Notes under the pieces: generated by a model
What the model was told of the DNA's origin: nothing
What the model saw: the letters and a program-made list of their open reading frames with translations, nothing else
The model's database searches: none
In this document: positions 1 through 7,571 of the stretch, piece by piece
How positions within the stretch are numbered: position 1 is the first letter of the stretch
How the letters are laid out: each line of letters starts with the position of its first letter
Assembly: GCA_019347855.1 (NCBI GenBank)
Contig: JAHWKO010000065.1
Coordinates: forward strand, 1-13,570
Source of the DNA: Actinomycetota bacterium
GTDB lineage: Bacteria; Actinomycetota; Nitriliruptoria; Nitriliruptorales; JAHWKO01
Reading direction: 5' to 3'
Length of the DNA: 13,570 nt
Translations under genes and position numbers: made by a program

Positions 1-2
1 CG

Positions 3-533
3 ACCCTCCCCGTCCAACGTCCCCGTCCCCCCCTGTGGATCGCCGCCAACAATGACAAGGCTGTCGAACGAGCTGCTCGCCTGGGCGACACCTGGCTGAT
101 CAACCCGCATGCCCGATTTTCGACCATCAGGAGGCAGCTCGAACTCTTCCACGGTCAACGCGAGGCCACCGGAAAGGCCACCTTGAGGGAGCTCCCAGCG
201 ATCAAGGAGATCTTCTGCGCCGAAACCCGGAAACGAGCGGTCAGGATGGCACGCCCGTATATCGATGCGAAGTACCGAGCTTACGCGGACTGGGGGCAAG
301 ATAAGGCGCTGCCGGGCGAGGAATCTTTCGAGATCCCGTTCGAAGAACTTGAGCAGGACCGCTTCATCATCGGCTCGCCGGATCAGTGCATCGAACAGCT
401 TCGGCCATGGCGTGACGAGCTTGGCGTCAACCACTTCGTGTTCAGGACTCACTGGTCAGGTATCCCGATCGAGAGCAGCCTCCATTCGATCAAGATGCTG
501 ACCGATCACGTGCTCCCGGCACTCCGCACATAG
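3..533 (+). CDS. LLM-class flavin-dependent oxidoreductase, C-terminal part (5' end outside window)
   Basis: The reading frame is open from the first bases of the window to the TAG at 531-533, giving about 176 visible residues; the start lies upstream. The visible part fits the C-terminal half of the bacterial luciferase-like (LLM) TIM-barrel monooxygenases, which use FMN or F420. An early strand reads PLWIAANNDKAVERAARLGD, followed by helical segments. Near the end comes the family's GSPDQCIEQL segment and then GVNHFVFRTHW, and the protein finishes with a helix ending VLPAL. A TTG at 183 could be taken as a start, but the homologous frame clearly continues upstream of it, so it is internal. 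Substrate and cofactor cannot be read from this fragment. It is separated by 166 bp from the next gene, and nothing shows that it belongs to the downstream units. Confidence 0.8.
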   Translation, partial: TLPVQRPRPPLWIAANNDKAVERAARLGDTWLINPHARFSTIRRQLELFHGQREATGKATLRELPAIKEIFCAETRKRAVRMARPYIDAKYRAYADWGQDKALPGEESFEIPFEELEQDRFIIGSPDQCIEQLRPWRDELGVNHFVFRTHWSGIPIESSLHSIKMLTDHVLPALRT

Positions 534-699
534 AGGGCCCCGACCGGGTGGTGCAGAGGACGATTCCAACTGTCACCGCTCCGTTTCAAGCCGCTTCGCA
601 TATGCACCTCCGTCGGGTTCCACGGACCGCGTGCGGAGTCGAGTCATACGCGCCGTACCGTGGGCCGTGCCCCGTGAATGAGTCCTCCCAGGAGTCGCC

Positions 700-1299
700 G
701 TGACCGGCCACCGCATCCGCATAGGCGTCGCGTTGTTCGAGGACGCCGAGGAACTCGACTGGGCCGGCCCATGGGAAGTGTTGGCCGCTTGGAGTACCCG
801 GTGGCCGAATGATGGCGTGGAGGTGGCCACCGTCGCCGATGACGAGGGTCCCATCCGATGCGCACGGGGCCTCCGCGTCCTCGCTGACGAGACGTGGGAT
901 CGTGCCAGTGGGTACGACGTCGTCGTCTATCCCGGAGGGCAGGGGACACGTCGCCAGTTGGACCTGGTCCCTCTCCACGAACGCTTACGAGCTCTGGCTT
1001 CCGACGGCACACTCATGACGAGCGTGTGCACCGGTTCCCTGGTCTACGCGGCGGCCGGCCTGCTGCAGAACCGTCCCGCGACCACGCACTGGCGTTCGCT
1101 AGATCTTCTGGCCTCTTTGGACCCGACCATCGATGTGCGGGACGACGAGCGTTTCGTGGACGACGGTGACGTCGTCACCGCGGCGGGTGTCTCCGCGGGG
1201 ATCGACATGGCCCTGCACCTGATCGCCCGCCTGCACTCCCCCGAGCGCGCCCGGGAGGTCCGTCGACACATCCAGTACGACCCGGAGCCTCCCGTTTGA
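700..1299 (+). CDS. DJ-1/PfpI family protein (class I glutamine amidotransferase-like)
   Basis: This 199-residue protein has the DJ-1/PfpI fold, in the branch that includes isonitrile hydratase and the N-terminal domains of GlxA-type AraC regulators. A first strand (IRIGVALFEDAEELDW, about residues 6-21) carries the acidic pair Glu17-Glu18. YDVVVYPGGQGTR lies at about 72-84. The nucleophile elbow TSVCTGSLVYAAAGLL has its cysteine at residue 110, and the TTHWRSLDLL segment has His130. The length is typical for a single-domain member, and there is no DNA-binding helix-turn-helix domain. The start is GTG at 700, preceded by AGGAG at 690-694. The gene stands alone, with 166 bp before it and 50 bp after it. 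It could be an isonitrile-hydratase-like lyase or a stress or glyoxalase-type protein; the exact reaction is not assignable. Confidence 0.85.
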   Translation: MTGHRIRIGVALFEDAEELDWAGPWEVLAAWSTRWPNDGVEVATVADDEGPIRCARGLRVLADETWDRASGYDVVVYPGGQGTRRQLDLVPLHERLRALASDGTLMTSVCTGSLVYAAAGLLQNRPATTHWRSLDLLASLDPTIDVRDDERFVDDGDVVTAAGVSAGIDMALHLIARLHSPERAREVRRHIQYDPEPPV

Positions 1300-1328
1300 C
1301 GAGGTTTCTGATTCCTGATAAGAAATCA
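1296..1328 (+). promoter_or_regulatory. Putative promoter/operator before the first unit
   Basis: TTGACG at 1296-1301, overlapping the stop of the preceding gene, resembles a -35 box. At 17-bp spacing the matching -10 (TAAGAA, 1319-1324) is weak. Between them lies a 20-bp imperfect palindrome, 1309-1328 (TGATTCCTGATAAGAAATCA), in which 8 of 10 pairs are complementary. It is strikingly AT-rich for this DNA, and its left part, TGATTCCTGATAAG, recurs in similar form before the second unit at 8144-8157. A repressor operator is the natural reading; the regulator is unknown. Confidence 0.4.
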
Positions 1329-1349
1329 TATGCGACGTGAAGGTCCTGT

Positions 1350-2612
1350 GTGGACGAGTGCGAGGGCGGCCGACCTCAGCCGCTCGAGGACGTCCGTGTC
1401 GTCGCGGTCGAGCAGTACGGCGCCGGTCCGTTCGGGAGCCTCCACTTCGCCGAGCTCGGCGCCGACGTGATCAAGATCGAGGATGCGCGTTCCGGTGGCG
1501 ACATCGGCCGCTACGTCCCTCCGTACCAGGGGGGGCACGACAGCCTCTTCTTCGAGTCGCTCAACCGTAACAAGCGCAGCCTGGCACTCGACCTCCGCAG
1601 CGACGCCGGCCGCGAGGTTCTGCTCGACCTGGTCGCCGTCTCCGATGCGGTGTACTCCAACCTCCGCGGCGACGGCCCGGAACGGCTCAGGATCCGCTAC
1701 GAGGACCTGCGCGACACCAACCCGCGCATCGTGTGCTGCTGCCTCTCAGGGTTCGGTCAGACGGGTCCGCGCCGCCGAGACGCAGCCTATGACTACATGA
1801 TCCAGGCCATGGCAGGATGGATGAGCCTGACGGGCGAGCCCGAAGCCCCGCCGACGAAGACGGGTCCGTCGCTGGTGGACTTCTCGGGCGGCTACGTCGC
1901 TGCGATGAGCATGCTCGCGGGCATCCACGCAGCCCGACGGGACGGGGTCGGCATGGACTGCGACGTGACCCTGTTCGAGGTCGCGCTCAGCATGCTCAAC
2001 TACCAGGCGACGTGGCACCTGACCCAGGGTTTCGAGCCGACGCGGACCCGGTGGTCGGCGCACCCCTCTCTCGTGCCGTTCCAGAACTTCCCGACGGCGG
2101 ACGGTTGGGTCACGATCTGCTGTCCGAACCAGAAGTTCTGGGGTCTGCTGTGCGATGCCCTCGGCCGACCTGAGCTCCGCAACGACCCGCGCTACGTCGA
2201 CTTCGCGAAGCGACGCGAGAACAGGGACGAACTCGTGGAGGAGCTGACTCGCGAACTCGCCCAACGCACGACCGACGCGTGGGTCGAGTTGCTCGGCAGC
2301 GCAGGGGTCCCGGTCGCCCCGGTCAACTCCGTCGCGCAGGCCCTCCGCGATCAGCAGGCCAGGGCCCGGGATGCGGTGGCCTGGGTCGAGCATCCCCGGT
2401 TCGGTCGGGTCGGGCACGTCCGGAGCGGCGTGAGGGTGGGCGACCACCGTCCAGACCTTCGCAACGCCCCGGGCCTCCACGAGCACGACACCGAGATCCT
2501 TGGCGACCTCCTCGGATACACCGCTGACCGATGCGACCGGCTCGCCGCCGACGGAGCGTTCGGAGCAAACGGTCAGACGGAGAGCTCCACGACCGGAGGG
2601 AACCCCACGTGA
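1350..2612 (+). CDS. CaiB/BaiF family (class III) CoA-transferase A
   Basis: This 420-residue protein is a family III CoA-transferase (formyl-CoA transferase/CaiB type), which moves CoA from an acyl-CoA donor to a carboxylic acid through an aspartyl-CoA intermediate. The N-terminal Rossmann-like segment ends LGADVIKIED (about 37-45). SLNRNKRSLALDL (about 70-82) and LSGFGQTGP (about 132-140) are family hallmarks. The likely catalytic aspartate is Asp177 in SLVDFSGG. Length is normal for the family (about 400). The start is GTG at 1350, with GAAGG at 1339-1343 in front. The stop overlaps the next start as GTGA. It is the first gene of a packed unit and is clearly related to the transferase at 8178 (shared LSGFGxTGP, PPTKxG, and a SAHPxLV stretch). 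The acid acted on is unknown. Confidence 0.9.
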   Translation: MDECEGGRPQPLEDVRVVAVEQYGAGPFGSLHFAELGADVIKIEDARSGGDIGRYVPPYQGGHDSLFFESLNRNKRSLALDLRSDAGREVLLDLVAVSDAVYSNLRGDGPERLRIRYEDLRDTNPRIVCCCLSGFGQTGPRRRDAAYDYMIQAMAGWMSLTGEPEAPPTKTGPSLVDFSGGYVAAMSMLAGIHAARRDGVGMDCDVTLFEVALSMLNYQATWHLTQGFEPTRTRWSAHPSLVPFQNFPTADGWVTICCPNQKFWGLLCDALGRPELRNDPRYVDFAKRRENRDELVEELTRELAQRTTDAWVELLGSAGVPVAPVNSVAQALRDQQARARDAVAWVEHPRFGRVGHVRSGVRVGDHRPDLRNAPGLHEHDTEILGDLLGYTADRCDRLAADGAFGANGQTESSTTGGNPT

Positions 2613-3766
2613 CCTACGAGTTGACGGAGGAGCAGGAGGCGTTCCGTGGGGTCGTCGCAGACTTCGTCCGCCGCGAGATCGCGCCCGTGGCCAACGAGTG
2701 GGAACGGATGGGGCGCGAACCCGTCGAGATCGTCGACAAGATGCGCGAGATGGGGTTGTTCGGGATGCTCGTGCCCGGCAACTACGGCGGCCTCGACGTC
2801 GATGCAGTCTCGTACGGCCTAGCCTTCGAGGAGATCAGTCGAGCGTGGATGGGGATCGCCGGGACCCTCGGGAGCCACTCCCTCGCGTGCCTACTCATCG
2901 CCCGTTTCGGCACCAGCGAACAGCGGGACCGGTACCTGCCCCGGATGGCCACCGGGGAGTGGCGCTCCGGCATCGCTCTCACAGAGCCCGGTGCGGGGAC
3001 CGACCTGCAGGGGATCAGGACCCGGGCGTCCCGCGACAGCGACGGGTACCGGGTGCGGGGTACCAAGATGTGGATCACCAACGCCAGGCACGCGGCCGTG
3101 CTCCCGGTCCTCGTCGTCACGGATCCTGACGCGGAGCCCCGGCACCGCGGGTTGAGCATGCTGCTGATGGATGCCGACACGTTCGAGGTCGGACGTGACC
3201 TCGGGAAGCTCGGTTACAAGGGAACCGAATCGTGCGAGGTCGTGATCGACTCGGCCGTCCCAGCCACGACCCTCCTCGGGGGGCAGGAGGGCAGCGGGTT
3301 CAAGCAGGCTCTGAACGTGCTCGAGCACGGACGCATCAACATCGCTGCGAGGGCGGTCGGGGTCGCTCAGGCCTCCTACGAAGCGGCACTGGCCTACTCC
3401 CAACAGCGAGAGGCGTTCGGCCAACCGATCAGCGAGTTCCAGGCGATCCGCTTGAAGCTCGCCGACATGGCGACCGACATCACCGCAGGCCGCCTCCTGT
3501 GGCGGTGGGCGGCGACACGTCTGGACGCACAGGAACGGGCGGACCGCGAGACCGGTATGGCCAAGGTTTTCTGCTCGGAGGTCGCACTTCGTGCCTCGCT
3601 GACCTCGATGCGGGTGCACGGCGGGTACGGCTATTCGACCGAGTACGACGTGGAGCGCTACTACCGCGATGCCCCCCTGATGGCGATCGGCGAGGGCACC
3701 AACGACGTCCTACGGCTCGTGGTGGCCCGTTCCTTGCTGAGCAACGATGGAAGGAGCGCGCGATGA
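2609..3766 (+). CDS. Acyl-CoA dehydrogenase
   Basis: This 385-residue FAD enzyme introduces a 2,3-double bond into an acyl-CoA and passes electrons to an electron-transfer flavoprotein. Domain order is standard: N-terminal helices from YELTEEQEAF, the middle beta domain with signature 1 (ALTEPGAGTD, about 123-132) and KMWITNA (about 153-159), and the C-terminal helical domain with QREAFGQPI and HGGYGY (about 337-342). Glu362 in GEGTNDVLR sits where the catalytic base lies in medium-chain acyl-CoA dehydrogenase. The start is GTG at 2609, with GGAGGG at 2595-2600 and a 4-base GTGA overlap with the preceding stop. An in-frame ATG 26 codons upstream would add residues without family resemblance. 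Substrate chain is not deducible; the neighbouring CoA-transferases suggest a CoA-activated organic acid. Confidence 0.93.
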   Translation: MTYELTEEQEAFRGVVADFVRREIAPVANEWERMGREPVEIVDKMREMGLFGMLVPGNYGGLDVDAVSYGLAFEEISRAWMGIAGTLGSHSLACLLIARFGTSEQRDRYLPRMATGEWRSGIALTEPGAGTDLQGIRTRASRDSDGYRVRGTKMWITNARHAAVLPVLVVTDPDAEPRHRGLSMLLMDADTFEVGRDLGKLGYKGTESCEVVIDSAVPATTLLGGQEGSGFKQALNVLEHGRINIAARAVGVAQASYEAALAYSQQREAFGQPISEFQAIRLKLADMATDITAGRLLWRWAATRLDAQERADRETGMAKVFCSEVALRASLTSMRVHGGYGYSTEYDVERYYRDAPLMAIGEGTNDVLRLVVARSLLSNDGRSAR

Positions 3767-5187
3767 CCACGATCCACACTTCCGACACGGGGGCCCGAAC
3801 CGGAACGATCTCAGGCCAACTGGGAGCGTTCGCGGCTGGTCTGGGGCACGACGAGATCCCGCCCGAGGTCCGCCGACGTGCCAGCTTGCTCGCGCTCGAC
3901 GCAGTGGGCGTCGCCCTTGCCTCAGGGACGTTCGACTTCGCCCGCCGAGCACACGACGCGATCACCCGTCTGACGGGTAAGTCGTCCGGTGACGCCACGG
4001 TCATCGGTAGCTCGGAGCGTCTCCCGCTGCGGGATGCGATGCACCTCAACGGCATCCTGGTACACGGTCTCGACTACGACGACACGCACCCCGGCGGTGT
4101 GATCCACGCCACGTCCAGCGTCTTACCTACCGCACTGGGCGTCGCTGAGGCCCATGCCCTCCCCGGTCGGGAGCTCTTGACCGCTTACATCATCGGCCTC
4201 GAGGTCGCCGCCCGCCTCGGCATCGCCGCTCGCGGGGCGTTCCACCTCGTCGGTTTCCATCCCACCGGCGTTCTCGGCGCGTTCGCCTCCAGCATCGTCG
4301 CGAGTCGCTTGCTTGGCCTGGATCCGTCCCAGATCGCGACCGCCCAGGGGTTCGTCGGCAGCTCGGCCGCAGGATCGTTCGAGTTCCTGGAGACCGGAGC
4401 TTGGACGAAGCGCTCACATCCGGGATGGGCGGCGGTGTGCGGGATGACCGCGGCAGCCTTCGCGGCCGAGGGCTTCGAGAGTCCCCCTAGGATCTACGAG
4501 GGACGGTTCGGCCTGTACGAGAGCCACCTTCAGGGTGACCTCGACGTGGATCTGACCGCTTGTACCGCCGAGCTCGGCGAACGCTGGGAGACCCTCCAGG
4601 TCGCCGTGAAACCCTACCCCGCATGCCACCTGACCCACGCGTTCATCGACGCAGCACTCATACTGCGCGAGCGTTACGGGATCCGGCCGGACGACATCGC
4701 TGACGTGACCTGCCGGATCGCTCCCGGCGAGACCGGCATCGTGTGCGAGCCAGCCGACAGAAAGCGCCGGCCGGGATCGTCCTACGATGCCGCGTTCAGC
4801 CTCCCCTACCTGGTTGCTACCGCTCTCGTCCGGGGGCGTCTGACGCTCGACGAGCTCGATGCCGCCACCCGCGAAGATCCCGAGGTGCAGGCGGTGACGG
4901 ACCGCATCGACTACGAGCCCGACCCCGACAGTGGATACCCGGAGCTGTTCTCGGGCGAACTGGTGATCCGCACACGCGACGGGCAGGAGGTTCGGCACCG
5001 CGAACAGGTCAACCGTGGGGCCGCCGACCGTCCTCTGACGCCGGACGAGATCCACACGAAGTTCCTCGCGAACGCTGCTCACGCTGTACCCCGAGCCGAT
5101 GCGGATAGCATCGCCGATGTCATCCTCAACCTGGACGAGGCGGAGGACGCCCGGACCGTCCTCGCCCAACTGGCCCCAGCCACCTGA
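3763..5187 (+). CDS. MmgE/PrpD family protein
   Basis: This 474-residue protein belongs to the MmgE/PrpD family, which includes 2-methylcitrate dehydratase, cis-aconitate decarboxylase and iminodisuccinate epimerase; members act on di- or tricarboxylic acids without a metal cluster. Family marks seen are HGLDYDDTHPGGVIH (about 101-115), a GFHPTG segment (about 164-169), KRSHPGWAA (about 216-224) in the alpha-helical domain, and KPYPACHLTHAF (about 283-294). The start is ATG at 3763, overlapping the upstream stop as ATGA and preceded by AAGGAG at 3751-3756. The frame stays open far upstream inside the dehydrogenase gene, but that part is only out-of-frame sequence. Whether it dehydrates, decarboxylates or epimerises cannot be told from motifs. 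Lying between an acyl-CoA dehydrogenase and a CoA-transferase, a substrate of the same acid pathway is likely. Confidence 0.9.
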   Translation: MTTIHTSDTGARTGTISGQLGAFAAGLGHDEIPPEVRRRASLLALDAVGVALASGTFDFARRAHDAITRLTGKSSGDATVIGSSERLPLRDAMHLNGILVHGLDYDDTHPGGVIHATSSVLPTALGVAEAHALPGRELLTAYIIGLEVAARLGIAARGAFHLVGFHPTGVLGAFASSIVASRLLGLDPSQIATAQGFVGSSAAGSFEFLETGAWTKRSHPGWAAVCGMTAAAFAAEGFESPPRIYEGRFGLYESHLQGDLDVDLTACTAELGERWETLQVAVKPYPACHLTHAFIDAALILRERYGIRPDDIADVTCRIAPGETGIVCEPADRKRRPGSSYDAAFSLPYLVATALVRGRLTLDELDAATREDPEVQAVTDRIDYEPDPDSGYPELFSGELVIRTRDGQEVRHREQVNRGAADRPLTPDEIHTKFLANAAHAVPRADADSIADVILNLDEAEDARTVLAQLAPAT

Positions 5188-6416
5188 TGGGATCAGCACC
5201 GGATGGTGGACGGACGGTGATCGATGGCGATCCACAGGCGTTGGGTGATGTGCGTGTGGTCGACTGCGCGACACTCTTCGCGGGTCCGACGGTGGCCAGC
5301 CTCCTCGGCGACTTCGGCGCGGACGTCATCAAGGTCGAGCATCCCCGCGGGGACTCCCTCCGGGGCCTGGGATGGAGCAAGGACGGTCAGTCCCTGTGGT
5401 GGCTGCTCACCTCCCGCAACAAGCGCTGCGTAACCCTGGATCTATCGACGAGGCCCGGGCGCGAGGTGATGCTCAGGTTGGCTGCGACCGCCGACGTGCT
5501 CGTCGAGAACTTCCGACCGGGGGTGATGGAGGACTGGGGGCTCGGCCCGTCCGAGTTGCACGCCGCCCACCCTGGTCTGGTCATCGTACGCACCACCGGC
5601 TTCGGACAGACCGGCCCGTACTCGCAGCGCCCCGGGTTCGGCACGCTGGCCGAAGCGATGAGCGGGTTCGCGCACATCAACGGGCACCCCGATGGCCCAC
5701 CCACCCTTCCGCCGTTCGCGCTCGGTGACGGGGTTGCTGGCCTGTTCGGAGCGGTAGCCACGCTCGCCGCGCTACACGAACGCGCGGCTTCCGGCCGCGG
5801 ACAGGTGATCGACCTGTCGATCTACGAACCGCTGTTCTCGCTCCTCGGACCCCAGTCGGTCGTGTACGACCAGCTCGGGATCGTGCAGCGACGCACCGGC
5901 AACCGCGCTCCCTTCACCGCCCCTCGCAACGCCTACTGCACGCGGGACGGGGTGTGGATGGCCCTGTCCGCGAGCGCCCAATCCGTCGCGGAGCGGGTCA
6001 TGCACATCGTGGGCAGGCCCGACATCGTCGACGAGCCCTGGTTCGCGAGCCACCAGGGCCGTCTCGACCACCAGGACGAGCTCGACGCGCTCATCGGGGA
6101 TTGGATCGAACAGCGCGACGCCGCGGACGTGGCGGCCGCCTTCGAGGAGGGCGACGCCGCCATCGCCCCCGTCTACTCGGTCGCGGACACCTTCACCGAC
6201 CCCCAGTACCGCGCCCGGAACACGATCACGATCGTGCCCCACCCGGACCTCGGTGACGTCCGCGTGCCCGACGTCTTCCCCCGTATGTCACGCACCCCCG
6301 GACGCATCCGCCACCTCGGCGGCCGCCTCGGTGAGGCGAACACGGAGGTGTACGTCGACGAGTTGGGCTACAGCCCCAGCGAGCTTGGACGGTGGCACGC
6401 AGACGGCATCGTATGA
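5187..6416 (+). CDS. CaiB/BaiF family (class III) CoA-transferase B
   Basis: This is a second family III CoA-transferase, 409 residues from the ATG at 5187, which shares one base with the preceding TGA. An in-frame GTG at 5217 would give 399 residues and removes a short tail that looks non-homologous, so the start is uncertain. Hallmarks are FAGPTVASLLGDFGADVIKV (about 31-50), SRNKRCVTLDL (about 76-86), LVENFRPGVMEDWGLG (about 105-120), TGFGQTGPYS (about 137-146) and FALGDGVAGLFGA, with the probable catalytic Asp181. It is of a different subgroup from transferases A and C: its active-site stretch reads LGDGVAG rather than VDFSGG or VDHVGG. Having distinct paralogues suggests either several acids or opposite steps (activation and release) in one route. 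Confidence 0.9.
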   Translation: MGSAPDGGRTVIDGDPQALGDVRVVDCATLFAGPTVASLLGDFGADVIKVEHPRGDSLRGLGWSKDGQSLWWLLTSRNKRCVTLDLSTRPGREVMLRLAATADVLVENFRPGVMEDWGLGPSELHAAHPGLVIVRTTGFGQTGPYSQRPGFGTLAEAMSGFAHINGHPDGPPTLPPFALGDGVAGLFGAVATLAALHERAASGRGQVIDLSIYEPLFSLLGPQSVVYDQLGIVQRRTGNRAPFTAPRNAYCTRDGVWMALSASAQSVAERVMHIVGRPDIVDEPWFASHQGRLDHQDELDALIGDWIEQRDAADVAAAFEEGDAAIAPVYSVADTFTDPQYRARNTITIVPHPDLGDVRVPDVFPRMSRTPGRIRHLGGRLGEANTEVYVDELGYSPSELGRWHADGIV

Positions 6417-6427
6417 CAGGAGGCCCC

Positions 6428-7537
6428 ATGAACGACACGGCGCAGACGTCCCGAACCGACGCCCCGCCACGGGACGTGGACCTCGTCGAGTGGTACTACG
6501 AACAGGGTTGGACGGACGGGCTGCCGGTTGTCCCTCCGACCGACGACCGCATCGATGCGATGGTGACCGCGCTGGGCGGCGACCCGGAGCACGTGGAGGG
6601 ACGGGTACCACCCCGGTGGGCGAACCTCACCCGCGAGGTGCTCGCCACGAACATGGTGATGGCAGGCTGTCGACCTGAGTACGGCCCGGTGGTCCGGGCC
6701 GCGCTTCGGGCCCTGTGCGACCCGCACTTCAACCTCAACGGCGTGCAGGCCACCACCCACATGGCCGCCCCACTCATCGTCGTCAACGGACCGGTACGGA
6801 CCGAGATCGGTTTGAACGCGGGCCCGAACGTGTTCGGGTCCGGCTTCAGGGCGAACGCCACCATCGGGCGCGCGATCCGCCTCGTGTTGCTCAACGTGGG
6901 AGGTGGACGTCCTGGCGAACTGGACAAGTCGACGCTGGGCAACCCGTCGAAGTTCTCGTTCTGCATCGCGGAGAACGAGGAGGAGTCGCCGTGGGCCCCC
7001 TACCACGTCGAGAAGGGCTACGACGCGGGGGACTCTACGGTCTTCGCGATCGCCGTGGAAGGCCCTCACAGCGTCACGAACCACGTCTCCGACGACCCAC
7101 AGGGGATCCTGGACAGCATCGCCTCAGCTATGAGCACGTTCGCTCACAACAACGCCGTGACGAGCGGATCGTGCGCCGTGGTCATCGGGCTGGAGCACGC
7201 GACGACGATCGCCGATCACGACTGGAAGAAGAACGACGTCCGTAGCTACCTGTGGATGAACTCGGGCAACCGTTTCGAGGAGATCAGCTTCGGGCACCGG
7301 TACGGGCAGGTGTACAACCGGCACCTCCCGCGCTGGTATCGCCGGGACCCGAACGCGCGGATCCCCATCGTGCCTCGACCGGACGACATACACCTGTTCG
7401 TGGCTGGCGGTGACGCTGGCCGCTTCTCGGCGTTCCTGCCCGGTTGGGGACACATGACCAACCCGGTGTTGCGGGCGCTCGACGGCCGGGAGCCGGCCGG
7501 CGCACCGAACTGCCAGGACGGCAGTTGCCTACTGTGA
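6428..7537 (+). CDS. Conserved protein of unknown function encoded next to the UGSC selenoprotein
   Basis: I do not recognise a characterised family. The 369-residue protein has no signal peptide or membrane segment. It opens with a conserved-looking GWTDGLPVVPPTDDRI (about 27-42). It continues with a central NLNGVQATTHMAAPLIVVNG stretch (about 102-121) and a glycine-rich LNAGPNVFGSGFRANATIGRA (about 129-149), and later FVAGGDAGRFSAFLPGWG (about 324-341). It ends in Cys-Gln-Asp-Gly-Ser-Cys-Leu-Leu, so two cysteines (362 and 367) sit within eight residues of the C-terminus. The start chosen is ATG 6428, after AGGAGG at 6418-6423; ATG 6413, overlapping the upstream stop as ATGA, is a rival adding five residues. 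Only 34 bp separate it from the selenoprotein gene, so a functional partnership is a fair inference. Confidence 0.8.
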   Translation: MNDTAQTSRTDAPPRDVDLVEWYYEQGWTDGLPVVPPTDDRIDAMVTALGGDPEHVEGRVPPRWANLTREVLATNMVMAGCRPEYGPVVRAALRALCDPHFNLNGVQATTHMAAPLIVVNGPVRTEIGLNAGPNVFGSGFRANATIGRAIRLVLLNVGGGRPGELDKSTLGNPSKFSFCIAENEEESPWAPYHVEKGYDAGDSTVFAIAVEGPHSVTNHVSDDPQGILDSIASAMSTFAHNNAVTSGSCAVVIGLEHATTIADHDWKKNDVRSYLWMNSGNRFEEISFGHRYGQVYNRHLPRWYRRDPNARIPIVPRPDDIHLFVAGGDAGRFSAFLPGWGHMTNPVLRALDGREPAGAPNCQDGSCLL

Positions 7538-7571
7538 GAACCGATCCCGTCAACCGGAAAGGACCCGGACG

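Noticed and set aside
1746..2486. 246-codon minus-strand frame opposite CoA-transferase A
   Set aside because: It is a shadow frame with atypical composition; the + strand has the family motifs.
3232..3762. An N-terminal extension of the MmgE/PrpD protein
   Set aside because: The extra 177 codons lie wholly within the acyl-CoA dehydrogenase gene in another frame. ATG 3763 has AAGGAG and the ATGA overlap.
4414..5274. 286-codon minus-strand frame opposite the MmgE/PrpD gene
   Set aside because: It is antisense to a clearly conserved gene and shows no recognisable motif.
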